Assembly (NCBI GenBank): GCA_019633425.1
Contig: WSUB01000015.1
Coordinates: 1-64,000 of the forward strand
Source of the DNA: Tulasnella sp. 424
Lineage: Eukaryota > Basidiomycota > Agaricomycetes > Cantharellales > Tulasnellaceae
Reading direction: 5' to 3'
DNA: 64,000 nucleotides
A program made the position numbers and the translations under genes. The notes beneath the pieces were generated by a model. That model was given only the letters and a program-made list of their open reading frames with translations, did not search any database and had not been told where the DNA came from. Position 1 is the first letter of the stretch, and each line of letters begins with the position of its first letter. Positions 9,637 to 21,019 of the stretch are shown here, piece by piece.

Positions 9637-11064
9637 TTACAAGCACTAGGGACAAGGCAGGATTCAGCGTGAGTTCCATGCGCTGCTTTAACAGCAGACT
9701 CACCTGGGAGTAGTAGGCGTTGGAGTACGTGCAGGTAAAGGGCGAAACGCAAACAGTGGGGCCAGTGTAGCTCGCACCTACGGAGTGGAGAAGGGTTAGT
9801 GATCGATGGTTAGCGGAAAGTAGTTGGATCTAATTTACCGCCGCATTGGCCGTATTGGGTTTGAGTTGCACCGTTGGCAGAGGTGGTAGAGGCCTTGGAT
9901 GTAGTAGAGCTGGTCTTCGTGGTGGTGGTGGTCGCAGTCTTGATGGAAGTGGTAGTAGAGGAAGTCTTAGTAGAGGAAGTGGATGATGCCTTCGTTGTGG
10001 TCGTGGTCGTCTTGGTGTTGCTACCACCGCAAGTGAAGAGTGCAGGTCCGGGAATGACGTATGTAGTCTGAGTCTGGGCAGCTTGGCCGTAGATATCGAT
10101 GTCGGCTAGACAATCCACGGAGTTCAGAATTTCATATAATCATACGTTATATCGAAGCAGAACTCACTGCCAGGGTCGGTGTTGCTGTAGCATCCCGGGA
10201 GCTTGCACGTATTCGCGGGCACGGTGGATCCACCGCCAGTGACGGTGAGCTGGGCGCACTCAGGGTACTGTTCGAAGTAGAAGTCAGTTACTCAGAAATT
10301 ACGCGGTTCGAGAGTCTCCCTGACGTACCCATTGAGCAGGCTGAGAGTGCAAAGCAATGGTCTCGAAGCGGAGAAGGTAGTTGCCAGCAGGGATGCAGCT
10401 GGGGATGGTCGAGGTCCATGAGTTGTTGTTGGCGATCATCTCACCACTTCCCCAGGTGCCGCTACCAACGGTGCCACTGAGCAAACCAGACTCGTCGATC
10501 TTGAACCAGTCCAAGGTTGCAGCATTAGCGTTGTCGCAGTTTCCATTGCAGTTGGCCATGTAGGTCAGCTAGGACAACAGGCACGGGTGTCAGGAGCTAG
10601 CGACATTTGAGTTAGAGAGCGTTCTTACCATCGGACCGTATGGATGAGGCCAGGGGTTGTTCCTGATAGAAGCTCAAGAGTCAGCACACTTACTGCCGAA
10701 GAGAACTATTTTTCAACATACCAGTAGGCAGTGATAGCAGTGCCAGCAGCTGCGGTAGCCGTAAGTTGCTGCCCAGTGGGGAGTGCAGTACCGGCGTCAT
10801 TGCAGGCGATGGTGGGGTCCGTGGCATCCTGAATTGGGTTGCTGAAAGGTGCAAAACGTCGTTATATTACACCATATAGATGGTTTTAAAAGGATCTTAC
10901 TATGTATCCCATTCACGTTGAATGGTCACCTGGCCGGTGGGGGTGTTGTACGGCTTGAAGCCCCAGTACCACTGACCACCCCAAGAGTATGAGAGAACAC
11001 CTCCGTGAGCCAGAACCTGGCATGCAGCAGCGAGAGTAACGGCAGCGGTAGAGAGCTTGAACAT
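9637..11064 (-). CDS. AA9 lytic polysaccharide monooxygenase with CBM1
   Basis: Secreted copper enzyme that cleaves cellulose or related glucans oxidatively. Exons 11064-10901, 10841-10722, 10662-10629, 10568-10329, 10267-10168, 10105-9839, 9777-9704 and 9645-9637 give 335 residues. A signal peptide ([18 protein letters not shown]) is cut before His1 of HGGV, the first histidine-brace ligand; the second is in [13 protein letters not shown], and the axial tyrosine is in WYPECAQL. A Thr/Ser/Lys linker follows, then a CBM1 cellulose-binding module (YGQCGG ... CVSPFTC ... YYSQCL). The last exon codes only Cys-Leu, completing the CBM1. Regulation is probably substrate-induced, as for the family; no specific site was identified beyond the TATA box. 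Confidence 0.93.
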
Positions 11065-11134
11065 TTTGAAAGCGACTTTTGGTGGAAAAGGCAGTTGGTC
11101 ACCTGGGAGGACTACCAACCAGAAAAACACATTG

Positions 11135-11142
11135 CTTTATAT
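11135..11142 (-). promoter_or_regulatory. TATA box of the AA9 gene
   Basis: ATATAAAG on the minus strand, about 70 nt ahead of the AA9 start codon at 11064, in an otherwise gene-free upstream region. Confidence 0.55.
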
Positions 11143-12040
11143 CTTCGTTCGGGATATAAAATTAACCCAAGAAAATATCGTGGCGCTCTCCTACCGACGC
11201 CGGAAATGTTGCTAATGGGGATTTTGACGAATATAGAGCACAGATTTGCCGGCCGAAAAGAACGCCAGAAGATGAATTATGGGACTTTTAAAGGAGTGAG
11301 GCATTTCGAACCATTTCGAAGGCCAAGTTCGAGCCGATTTGGCTTCGATGGGTGACTTCCCGACGTTGAACGCTTCGTCGGCGAAGGGGCGGGGGTTTTC
11401 TCGCGCGAATCGTGTCTACAGTCGCCTGTAGGATGATACACCGGTAAATTTTCGTTAATGGTTGAATGGTCGAATGCTCCGCTGTCATCGTAGAAGAAGA
11501 CTTTACCCCCTTAACTACATGTCATATGGGAATGAATGGCCAGAGGTGGTCAAAGAAGCTAAGCAAAGCGCAGCGGCTGCGGTTCAAGTTCGGGGGAAAG
11601 ACTTGGCGAAGGATCCCGTAGAGTGTTGGCCGGTAGACTTGTATGTCTCGGCTTTGCTGCCACGGTGCCATTATTAGCAACTTGAGCAGACACTACCCAG
11701 AGACATGGTGACGTGTGTCGTCATAGGCAAGGCTTGGGAACGGACATTGCTAACCACAGATCGTCGACTGTCCCGCGGTTGATATTGCTCCTCTTTCGCT
11801 TTCCCCGCGCTCCTGGGTTTGGCCGACTCCATCTTGTTATTTTCGTGATCTCCCTTTGATGCGTCGGCAAAGTTGCTTGTGCCTCCCTAGACGGTGGTTG
11901 TTTTGCCTGAGTGATTTTGTTCTGACGCGCGTGAGTCGGTTGGCGAGCGCGGCTCGGCCAAAATCACACCAAAGCTTTGTCCCCAACATTGACCTTTGCT
12001 CGATGGCAACACTCAGCGACGCTATTGTCCTGGAATGCTC
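11143..12040. other. Gap between divergent promoters
   Basis: No gene seen in about 0.9 kb between the divergent AA9 gene and the coiled-coil gene. Open frames here are short and have no supported splice partners. Confidence 0.5.
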
Positions 12041-12047
12041 TATAAAA
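12041..12047 (+). promoter_or_regulatory. TATA box
   Basis: TATAAAA, 125 nt ahead of the ATG at 12166, with a pyrimidine-rich leader between them. Confidence 0.5.
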
Positions 12048-12165
12048 TAACTCTCGTTGGAGGGTACTTCTGGCAGTGTCCTTGATCTCCAATTCAACTC
12101 CTCCTCTCAGAAAGGTTCGTCATCTCTCTCCAGCTCCAATTCGAAGTTCCTCAAGTCCCTGCCAC

Positions 12166-13193
12166 ATGGAATACCAAATTAAATTCAAGGCAACCACTGT
12201 ATCCAGCCCCGGTAACTCAGCTCCCTTCCGCCCACCTCCTCCATATCGTCAGGCTCGCTTGACCCCTCCTTCCCCTTCAATGTCAACCCCAGTCGACCCC
12301 ACATTCCCCGACCATCCTGCTGATTGCTCGAACGACTCCTCCAGCCCCCCTCCGGCCTATCGTAGAGCCATTTCACTTCCCCCGGAACTCGAGTCCACTA
12401 CACCACGCCCAACCCCAGTCTTGCCTAAATTAGGGCCAAGGAGACGAAGCATATGCTTCCGACAGCGTGTCACCGTTGAAGAACTTGAGGACAAAGTCTT
12501 CGAAGCTAGGCTTCTATTATCAGACATGGATGCTACGATGAAGAAACTTGAAGAGAAACGGATGGCGATGGTATGTGTCTTTGCGTGCAGTTCACGTTGA
12601 TGTCGCGACTGAGTCTCCGCGTTGGCGAATTCTAACTAGGAAGAAATTCTTGATCGCGCTGAACGACAACTTGAAGACCACGCAATGTATTTTGATGGTC
12701 GCTATCCTCCTGCACTGGATCGCATGGTCGACGTCTCGGAGAACAAGCGTCGTGCTCAGTACGTATAGCGCGTCGTTATCCATCGTTTATGGTTTTCTCA
12801 TTCTATAACTTTGTTCATAGAGAGCAATGGTCGGAGCTCCGGCTTGTCAACGCATCTGTCCGCTTCCTCAAGGACGACATTACACCCCTCCCATACGCTG
12901 ATGGTCGAATGCCGAAGCACTTTCCTAAACGGCTCGCTGGTCTCATGAACCTCACTGAACGGCAAGTTGATGGACTGCTCTTTGGGTACGGGCAAAATCC
13001 GAACAAAGAGACTTTCGATTGTCCTCTTGGGTCATCGCTCCTGGACTCAAAGCGCCGTTTCCTGGCGACGTTCATTGGTATCGACCTCCAAGCTGTTGCG
13101 CCCTTCCACGCCCGCTTACCTACAAAGACGCCCCGTCGCGCTACCCGCCCGATCCCAACTTCCACCTGGGCACCACCGCCCCCATACTTTTGA
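12166..13193 (+). CDS. Unassigned coiled-coil protein with proline-rich N-terminus
   Basis: Exons 12166-12570, 12640-12758 and 12821-13193 give 298 residues. Residues 1-100 are Pro/Ser-rich with PPPPYR and PPPAYR motifs that resemble WW- or SH3-binding sites. Residues about 105-190 are strongly heptad-like (VTVEELEDKVFEARLLLSDM, MKKLEEKRMAMEEILDRAE) and probably form a coiled coil across the exon 1-2 junction. The C-terminus is again proline-rich (TWAPPPPYF). I recognise no family. Both introns keep the frame and have good consensus ends. An upstream GTG-initiated extension was not used. Confidence 0.7.
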
Positions 13194-13596
13194 GATGCGG
13201 CTATGTCTTGCTTCCTATCTTAGCTTGTCAGATACACTCTTGCTGTCTACGATGTTTCTTCTCTCATGGTTTCTCTTCCTATGTTAACGTTACTTGGTAG
13301 CCTCTTTAAAGCAGAGCTATAATGGTTAATATTGCTTTTTGCGCCAACTCCATCAGCAGAGCCACATTTACGTGCATTGACCTGTGGGGGAAAAGATCAC
13401 CCGACTGGATACTACATCGCTCTAATTATTCTTTTGTAACTTTCCACCTTACTAGAGTCCAAATTGGTTACGCGAAACGAGGTCTAAGGTTATGTCCTAT
13501 TCTATGGCCGGCTGGTCGAGCTTGGTAACGGGGGTCCTCAGCTACCGAAGCAGCTTTTCTCGGTTTCCGCCAACACCATCCTTTCCAACTACCACC
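13194..13596. other. Gap between convergent genes
   Basis: No gene seen. It holds the 3' ends of the coiled-coil and macro-domain transcripts. Confidence 0.5.
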
Positions 13597-15887
13597 TCAC
13601 TTCTTCGTCTCCGCCTCCGCTTCATCCTTCTGCTCCTCCGCTTTTGTCTCTGGTACCTTGGCATCTTCTGGCTTGGCCGGCTCTACCTTTTCCTCTTCCT
13701 TCTTCTCCACTTCCGCCTTAGGCTGTTGCACATCGACTTCAGGCTCCTTCTCTACCGCTTTGGCCTCTTCCTCCTTCTTCTCCTCGGCTTTGGCCTCTTC
13801 CTCATTCTTCTCCTCGGCTTTAGCCTCTTCCTCCTTCTTCTCTTCGGCTTTAGTCTCCTCTTCCTTCTTCTCCTCGACCTTAGCCTCCTCTTCCTTCTTC
13901 TCCTCGACCGTTGTCTCCTCTTCCTTCTTCTCTTCGACCTTAGCCCCTTCTTCCTTTTTCTCTTCCTCCTTAACCTCCTCCGGTTTCTCCGCGCCCTCGC
14001 TCACGACAGGATTTGGCGCGTCTTCTTCCTTTTCCTGTTCAGGAAGAGGAGGGGGCGGTCCCGCAGCGGGTACGGAGTTGGCTTGAACGAGTTCCTGCTC
14101 TTTCACGAGTTCAGCTTCGGTCTGTGCCTTTGGCTGCTCCTCTGGCAGAGCTGCGTCGGCTCCAGCGGGAGCTTCTCCTTCGGGTTTAGTCTCAGAGGGA
14201 GCGGGAACGTTCATTGCAACGGTAGTCGGAAGGGTGGAGGGGCCCTCAAGAGTCACGCCATCGACAACCTCGGTGTCATACAACGTTGGCTCTTTAGCCT
14301 CCTTGGCTTTGCTGTCCGCGTCGCCCGATTCGGCTGCCTTAGGCTCCGCTGGTGAACCCTCCTTCGTTTCGGGAGTCTGGGAGTCTTCGGATGGAGATAC
14401 TGTCGCGGGGTCGGCCCCGGGTTGAGTGTCCACATCCACGTCCTCATCGTCATCCTCGTCCATTCTCTTTTGCTTTAGACGCGTCGAGGCCTTCCTACCC
14501 GGAGTTCGTGGAACCAGAACCTCATCCTCTGTGAGTGGTTCGTCCGTGTCTTCTGCTGGGGTACCGGTCGACGATTGAGGAGGGAACTCCACGCCGAATG
14601 GGATGTCTGGAAGGGTATCTCGTGGGACTGGGTATTCTTTGGATGTTGGGAAGTAAAAAGGGGCCACTTGTTTGTAAACGTCGGTATCGGACTGGCTGAA
14701 CGTGCAAAAGATTACGCGGTCGACCTGCACTCGAGAGAAAGGTGTTAGGCATGCAGAAGCCACGGCATGAGGCTCTGCATACCTTCTTGCCGTCCTCCGA
14801 GTCAAGGAACGTTCGAGTTGCAATCATAGCTTCCTTTGTGGCAGCATCTATGGGGTATCCGTACACGCCTGTCGATATGGAACAGAATGCCTACAGGGCA
14901 GTGGGGGGAGTTAGAAATCGGCAGTTTGCGCTTTCCGACAAGCGAAGAGCGGCGGAAGGAGACATAAACTCACGATAGTTTTCAGTTCCTTCTCAACAGC
15001 CAGCTTGAGACTGTTGGAGTAACAACTCCTCAGCAACTCGGCTGACTCCTGTTCCGGATATTCATCGTAAACGGGTCCAACAGTGTGGATAATATGAAGC
15101 CTAGAGCAAAGAAAGCGATCGAAATGTTGGTATGGGATTTGACGGTGGCTGGGTCGGATGCTCACGCTGGGAGTCGATGGCCTTTGGTGATCTTGGCCTC
15201 CCCGACCTCGCATCCATCGAGTCGTCTACCTGCATAGATGAAGCAAATTAACATCGGTGCGATGCTCTATGCAGTCGAGGGTGAATCATACACTCTTGTA
15301 GTAGCCCACTCCCTGCAGCACGGTGGATGGCTCCGTCCACTGGATGGACAAAGGGTTAGGCAATCGGCATAGCCCCGGACTTCAGTTGCACCCTTTGCAC
15401 TTACCGCCTCCGCCACCTGTAAGATGAGTGCAGTAATGTCAACGAGACTGACGATACTTGGGGGATGGAAGGGGAAGTGTATACCTAAAAGACTCGAATT
15501 GGCAGCATTTACGATGGCGTCCACTTTGAGTCGTGTGATATCGTACTTGCTGCCAAGTGGAAAAGAAAAAGCGCATCGAAGTGAATCATGAGCGCCTTCG
15601 AAACAACATCCGACGACTTCTCCACGAAGGTTAAACCATCCTTACAGAATAGAAACCTTCTCCAAGACTTCCTCGTCCACGTTTTCCCAATCAGGCCTTT
15701 CGACCTTCTCCAGCGTCCCACTATCGTAGTGTACCCGTAAAGCGGGTATTCTGGACAGATTGAGGATCGCTGGTGGTGGTGGACGTGCGTATAATCCCCT
15801 CATGGATGCTGGAGGTGCGAAAGCGTTTTGGATTGACTTGGTAGCGGCTTTGACTGCAGAGGTGAACTTTCCGGCCTTTATCTTCAT
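13597..15887 (-). CDS. Macro-domain (ADP-ribose-binding) protein with acidic repeat tail
   Basis: Exons 15887-15646, 15549-15485, 15416-15405, 15339-15292, 15229-15166, 15100-14974, 14890-14783 and 14724-13597 give 597 residues. The macro domain (about residues 75-260) has [43 protein letters not shown] and FCSISTGVYGYP, the MacroD/YmdB-type ADP-ribose hydrolase signature with the catalytic Asn and Gly-rich loops. A 12-nt exon codes part of the Gly loop. The remaining 330 residues are disordered and acidic, ending in KKEEEAKAEE-type repeats. Likely role: removal of mono-ADP-ribose or binding of ADP-ribose or OAADPr. The long acidic tail is unusual for this class. Confidence 0.88.
13740..13965 (-). 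repeat. About 30-bp coding tandem repeat in the macro-domain gene
   Basis: Roughly seven or eight imperfect copies of a 30-nt unit coding EEKKEEEAKA/V. It makes open frames on the opposite strand, which are shadows. Confidence 0.8.
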
Positions 15888-16050
15888 TGATTATATCGCG
15901 CGCGGTTGATGTCAAAGGGAGATTGAGTGGTGTGATGCACAAGTGAGTGGCCGTGCTGCGTGCGAAATAGCAACGCATGCCTTTTTGCAAATTCCCCAAC
16001 CTTTTTTAATTTTGCATCCGACAAAGGCAGATGTAGGGAAGCTGCTCTAA

Positions 16051-16958
16051 ATGGGGAAACAGAACACGCAGCTATGTCAAATATGCGAGAAGCAGCTTTT
16101 CAAATACAGCTGTCCAGCCTGTCGTGTGGTCTAGTATGTCGCTTTTTGGCACGTACTCATAAGATTTGCCAAAACTGAACCTTTGGCAGCTGTTCGGTTC
16201 CCTGCTTCAAGACTCATAAAGGTAAGAGAATGGGCCCATCCCTGCAAACATCATGAACCTAATCATTTGCTCGCTCAATAGCCAATTCCTGCTCGGGTGC
16301 GCCGGCTGTGGCGACGGCAAGTCAGCATGATGTTCCAAAACTCAACGCGGGAGAGGAACCTGGTATCAGCGAGGCGTCCGGATCTGGGTCGAAACCTCAA
16401 GGTGGCTCTGAGTGGTTTTATTCGCGAGCATCGTGTATCTGAAATGTGATCCGCAGATCCCCCATTGCCCCAGAACGAGCGACCACTCCCGGCTCCCCAA
16501 GTGCTGAGACCTCTCACGTCCTTACGCTGGCCTTACGTTCCCGAAGCTCCCTCCTATCCAGACCCTTTAAGTCAAGACGACGTAAAGCCTCTTCAGCTGC
16601 CTCAGTATGAGGCTATTGGTGAGCCTCCTGTCCAGCGGTGTTGTCCTTTCACTCGAGTCGCTGACATCGGCATTTTGACCCAATAGCTACATCAATAAAT
16701 GTACGCGAAGTTCTCACCACGAACCCGCGTCTAAAAGACATACTTCGGTCGATCGATGGTCTTCAAGGGTCTGCGCGCGAACAAGAACTGGAGAAAATTC
16801 TGGGTGTAGCCTTGGACGGCCACGGAAGGCCGGTCAGCGGAGGAGACGAAGGGGACATGAAGGCTTTGAGAGCGTTGGCAGAAGCTGTGGAACAAGCCGT
16901 AAGAGGAGAGAAGGCTGAAGGGGAAGTTCGTGGGTTGGACTGGGGAGATGATGCTTGA
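16051..16958 (+). CDS. HIT1: HIT-type zinc-finger protein (Hit1/ZNHIT3-like)
   Basis: Nuclear assembly factor for box C/D snoRNPs in yeast (Hit1) and human (ZNHIT3). Exons 16051-16133, 16190-16221, 16282-16401, 16457-16618 and 16687-16958 give 222 residues. The N-terminal zf-HIT finger spans the first intron: CQIC, CPAC, YCSVPC, then KTHK and SC. A proline-rich middle is followed by a helical C-terminus (LRSIDGLQGSAREQELEKIL) ending GLDWGDDA. It diverges from the macro-domain gene over 163 bp. The assignment to HIT1 rather than another zf-HIT protein rests on size and on the ACRV-YCSV pattern. Confidence 0.85.
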
Positions 16959-17327
16959 CAGTCATTTGGGCTCAAGTCGGGGTGCCACCACCGCGGTTGG
17001 TTAATTTTTGGCCAAATTATCTAAGGTCGTGGAAATAATGCGTGCTAGTGCTGAATGGTATACACATATGAGGGCCTGCAGGAGAGGGCTGATCAGTGCC
17101 AGGCTACGACGAACAATGATGAGCTGGCTTACGTAGTGAATGAGAACTAATGCGAATCGACCCGAGCTCTCGGCAAACATCGACATTCGAAATCAGAATG
17201 CCTAGGTTCTTCGTGCGAGATAGCGGGCCAGGAGGAAATATCCAACGGCGACGATGAATATTGTGTTACGATGCGCTGCGTCACATGAAACACATCGGAA
17301 GGGAAGCCGGGTAAGAAGACCACGTCT
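16959..17327. other. Gap between convergent genes
   Basis: No gene seen. An open frame on the minus strand extends into it only if the intron of the small membrane protein gene is left unspliced. Confidence 0.5.
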
Positions 17328-17599
17328 TCAAGCGCGGAAAGAACAGGCAAAAAGAAACGCACTCCAGGCAAAGTTAAAAAGCTTGAAAATGAACCAAATA
17401 ATGGCGCCTGAGTGGGCAGTGGAGCATCAGTAAAACAAAAACGGCCATCGGCACACGAGGCATCCGACAACTCACGCCATAAAAATGCGGCGAACCACGT
17501 CAACAGGGATGTGAGGATGTTCCCAACGATTGTTCCAACGATGACAATCCCAAGGATTCCGAGCCCAATGGCCCAGATCTGTTCTTCGTCCATGTCCAT
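17328..17599 (-). CDS. Small membrane protein, 67 residues
   Basis: Exons 17599-17476 and 17407-17328. The start MDMDEEQIW is acidic, followed by a long hydrophobic segment (IGLGILGIVIVGTIVGNILT), and a second hydrophobic stretch after the splice (AIIWFIFKLFNFAWSAFLFA). The intron has GTGAGT and ACTCAG ends. Unspliced, the frame runs to 150 residues but with a low-complexity end. Function unknown. The divergent neighbour at 18127 codes another small membrane protein. Confidence 0.55.
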
Positions 17600-18126
17600 T
17601 GGGGGTGAGGGTGGACGTTAGGTCGTGAATTGAGATTCGTCGGCTAAAGGTCGCGGCAAGCCTCGTTTTCAGGCACCGCTTGCGTTAGTTGGTTCAATCC
17701 CAGCTTTTTCGACGGTATCCTTTGAAAAAGCCGCTACCAACTGTTCGTCTTTGAACTTGCTGCTCTAGGGGATTCGAAATGGCAGGCAACTGTTTTGCTT
17801 TGAAATCCACTTGGGCGGCGGCAGGGACTGAAGACGCTGATTCCCTCATGACGACGCTGTTCGCTTGTACAGCAACAGCACCTTAGGATTCTCATTCATC
17901 TTAGCTGCTCGTTGAGGCTCTCGGGATTCCAAAGCTTCGACTGGCTCCACTGCACGCGGATGCAGATCATGTTATCCAAGAATGACAGACCGAACTCAAC
18001 CACATGACGTCATGGAGCAGGCTCCTCAAATACCTCAATGCGCGCCGCCGACCTTTGCAGATCACTCCTCGTCCCAATAACTCGACTCAAAACCATTCTC
18101 AAAGTTACCTCTTGCATCTATCCATA
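17600..18126. other. Gap between divergent small membrane protein genes
   Basis: No gene seen. Presumed shared promoter region. A tRNA-like B-box at about 17687-17703 was examined and rejected. Confidence 0.5.
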
Positions 18127-18483
18127 ATGGGAGTCCTTGAAAACTTCCTTGGTGGCATTGGCAGCATCGTCTCTGGCTTCATAAACTCTATCCTCGCCCT
18201 CATTGACGGCACGGTCCAAGTGATTCAAAGCGTAATCTTCGCATTCATCACACTCTTCACCTCTCTTGTTCACGCCGTTTTTGCTTTGGGTTGGAACTTT
18301 GGAACTTTCGTATGGGGTGAGCAAACAAACGACCTGCCAGTCACGGGTCAGAATGCTCACGAACGTCTTTCCTTAGCGAACCTTACCGTCCTCGTTATCT
18401 TAGTTGTAGGGTGGTTCGCCTACGTGCAGTTTTTCGCTTCGTCTCCACGTACCAGGCGAGCTGGAACGAAGAAGCGCACATAG
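18127..18483 (+). CDS. Small membrane protein, about 98 residues
   Basis: Preferred exons 18127-18316 and 18377-18483. The frame is rich in hydrophobic residues: GIGSIVSGFINSILALIDG, IQSVIFAFITLFTSLVHAVF and, after the splice, LTVLVILVVGWFAYVQFF, then a basic tail (RTRRAGTKKRT). The 60-nt intron keeps frame, so both spliced (98) and retained (118) forms are possible. Function unknown. An ATG at 18004 upstream is in frame but gives a less likely N-terminus. Confidence 0.6.
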   Translation: MGVLENFLGGIGSIVSGFINSILALIDGTVQVIQSVIFAFITLFTSLVHAVFALGWNFGTFVWGEQTNDLPVTGQNAHERLSLANLTVLVILVVGWFAYVQFFASSPRTRRAGTKKRT

Positions 18484-18781
18484 ACCGACGGTGATTCGAG
18501 AAATGAACAAAGAACGACTTGCTTCGTGTTCCGCTGTAACTTGGATATCACATATATATATACGTACACTGCGTCTTCGCAGTTCGATCAAAGATATAAC
18601 TGAGCGTCTATTGACAAACGGGGGACGGTACCAAGGACAGGGGAAGCCTGATCCTAAAAAATAAACGACACCTAATGTGACCTTAGATAACGTGAACTGA
18701 TCAGAAGATCAAGAACCTCAAGGCTCAACCCAACGGATGGAAACTAATGTGGAAAAAATTTCCCCGACATGGGAAGATATC

Positions 18782-19973
18782 TCAGAATATGGCGTTAATA
18801 ATGCCACTCCCAACGGCGGCACCAGCACCGAAGCCCACCCCGTTCACTGATACGATGACAAAATACTTCAATACGGAGCGTATCGATACACCCGACTCGT
18901 CGGACACATACCTAGCGCACCACCCAGCTGTCCACCAACCTTGCCAAACTTATTTTTCTTCTGACCCGGATCACCATTAGGGTCCTGCTGCTGCTGCTGT
19001 TGCTGCTGCTGCGGATACTGCTGGAACGGTGGACCCATCGTCCCCGGTGCAGGTGGAGGAGGTTGTCCCATGTGATTAGGTGGACCTGTCATCTGTCCTG
19101 GGAACCGCGGTTTCTCGTAAAGTGTCGCCGAGGTACCGACTTGAGAGCCTGGTGGGGTTCCGCCGTCGGGAGCGGTTGGGAAGAGATGGGGATCGTAGGG
19201 TCTAGGTAGATAGGCAAAAAGCACATTGTTCAGCTCACACATTCCAAGAACAATGAACGTTGGACCAAGAACTTACATCTTCGATGCGTGATTGCTGGGG
19301 AAGAGTCCAGTCCGCCCTCGGCATATTCCGGTCCACCAATCCGTGTTGGTCCTGCGTTGGGAATGAAAGGGCGAGGTGGCGCGCTCGTTGGCGGTCGACA
19401 GCGATGAAAGGGAGCGACGAGTTGGGACTCACTCTTCGGATATTTCGATGATATCGTTTTTCCTGAACATCAAGTCGTTAGGCTCCTGTGGAAATTGGAG
19501 CCGTTGTTGTTAGCTTTTAATGTAAAGTGCACAGCCAGGTGACACGACCGCACACTATAGTCCACATTGTAATCCCACAATGCCCGACAAAACTCTGGCC
19601 GCTTGGGGGAGTTGATGGGAATGGGCGGTACGGCTCTCTTCAACGCTGACGGGTCAACGGGAGACGCAGCACCGCTCGCGGGTGGTCCACCGATGTGCTT
19701 CAAAGGGAAGGTCGGAGAGGGGCCTTGCACACCTCCCTGAGCGGGTGCACTGAGTCCAGCACTAGGAGCTGGTGCCGAAGTTTGCTGAAAACCCGGGTTC
19801 GCTACTGGCATAGAGATTGTTGGAGCCGTTTGAGGCTGAATGCCTCCGTTGGGAAGCCGACCGCGGATGATCGCTTCATCCTCCTTCGATATAAAGTTGT
19901 GCGAGGCTAAGAACGCAATATCTTGAACGATGCGGCTGGTAACGAAGTCGATGATCTCTGCGTTGGAGACCAT
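18782..19973 (-). CDS. SH3-domain protein of the Lsb1/Pin3 type
   Basis: Exons 19973-19566, 19485-19433, 19351-19277, 19201-18912 and 18846-18782 give about 296 residues. The N-terminal helix (IDFVTSRIVQDIAFLASHNF) and the proline-rich stretch precede one SH3 domain: CRALWDY, PNDLMFRKNDIIEI, TDWWTGICRGRTGLFPSNHA. The C-terminus has a polyQ run and a glycine-rich end, VGFGAGAAVGSGIINAIF, typical of yeast Lsb1 and Pin3, which bind Las17/WASP at actin patches and affect prion formation. The splice after exon 1 sits inside the SH3 domain and makes its first loop two residues short, so that junction is uncertain. Confidence 0.82.
18980..19018 (-). repeat. CAG/CAA repeat coding polyglutamine
   Basis: A trinucleotide run codes a Q-rich tract of the SH3 protein (about ten Gln). 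Confidence 0.8.
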
Positions 19974-20185
19974 TCGAGTAGGTATAAAAAGAAAAGGAAT
20001 AGGGGAGGAGGGGAGTAAGGGATTTGATCGAGAACCAAGGGCGTGCACCCAGCCTAAAGCGGAACGGCGATTTTATGTAAGAAGTAGAATGTTCGTATTT
20101 TCCATGCCCTTGCCGGTCGTTCGGCTAGAGCCCTCCAACGACCGCTTAGTCCAGTAGGCTCGTTATCAAGGAAGGCGGAGGCCCA

Positions 20186-20816
20186 ATGCAAAGACCACCC
20201 ATCGCCACGGACTTTGCACGTCCTTCTGCTCTACCCACAGCCAACATCAGGTCAAGCCAACACGGAGCTGCCGCTGCTCTCGACATCAATTCCGAAGCCT
20301 ACCTCTCCCAACTCGAGGAACAATGGAACTTGAAAATCGACGAGCAGGTTCAGATTCTCGTGAACAACATGGTGGATTTAGTTGACATTGCCAAGGTACG
20401 AGTGCCGCTGCGGCCGCCGCCCTCGTTTTTCCCGAAATAAGGAACAAACGGGCCGACGAAATCCAATGTCCGTGCAGATCGGTAATAAGGACCAGTTCCG
20501 TGTCTCACAAGAAGCGTTTCAAGCCGAGCTTAAGGCAGAGTCAATGGTGAGTTTATATGCACTTGAAAACCAGCTCAACGGTTGCTCAAGGTTCCAATTC
20601 TTCTAGGTTCACGCTGCTTCGTCCCTCTTGTCTTTGACGCATTCGCTGAAGCTCATGCTTCTCCTCTCCGACGAGCGCGAGATAGCACAGCGTCGGGAAG
20701 AAGAAGTCAAGGCTCTGCGACAGGAGATCGATGAAGCCAAGACCCGGGCGGTTGAACTTTGGAAAGAGCTATCAGCTAGTGGTTCTTCTTCTGCACTTAA
20801 CGAGAATACAGCTTAA
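20186..20816 (+). CDS. MED22: Mediator subunit 22
   Basis: Subunit of the Mediator head module that links activators to RNA polymerase II in the nucleus. Exons 20186-20395, 20478-20546 and 20607-20816 give 162 residues, in the family's range. Core motifs: YLSQLEEQWNLKIDEQVQIL, VNNMVDLVDIAK, then FRVSQEAFQAELKAESMV and AASSLLSLTHSLKLMLLLSD, followed by a coiled coil (REEEVKALRQEIDEAKTRA). It diverges from the SH3 protein gene over about 210 bp. Confidence 0.9.
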
Positions 20817-21019
20817 TTAAATCGAATGCTCGTCGGTCGGAAGTGTTGTAGGGCGGAGGGCAAACTGGTGGATCCGTCACGCGAGCGGTGCTTGCCGAGT
20901 TACTCGTCGTGCCTCTCACAGCTAGTACACATTCAACGGTCTGCCGCAGCAGATTCTCTCACGATACAATTACAAGCAAGAGGTAGATGACATCATCTAT
21001 TTATCGGCCCAACGAGGTT

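Noticed and set aside
9874..10071. Valine-rich plus-strand frame
   Set aside because: Antisense of the Thr/Ser linker of the AA9 enzyme.
13492..14355. Long plus-strand frames of 142-287 residues
   Set aside because: They are antisense shadows of the repeat-coding exon of the macro-domain gene; composition is pure low-complexity Leu/Phe or Ser.
17687..17720. tRNA-like T-arm (GTTGG TTCAATC CCAGC)
   Set aside because: The arm pairs, but no matching 5' acceptor strand or A-box was found at the right distance upstream.
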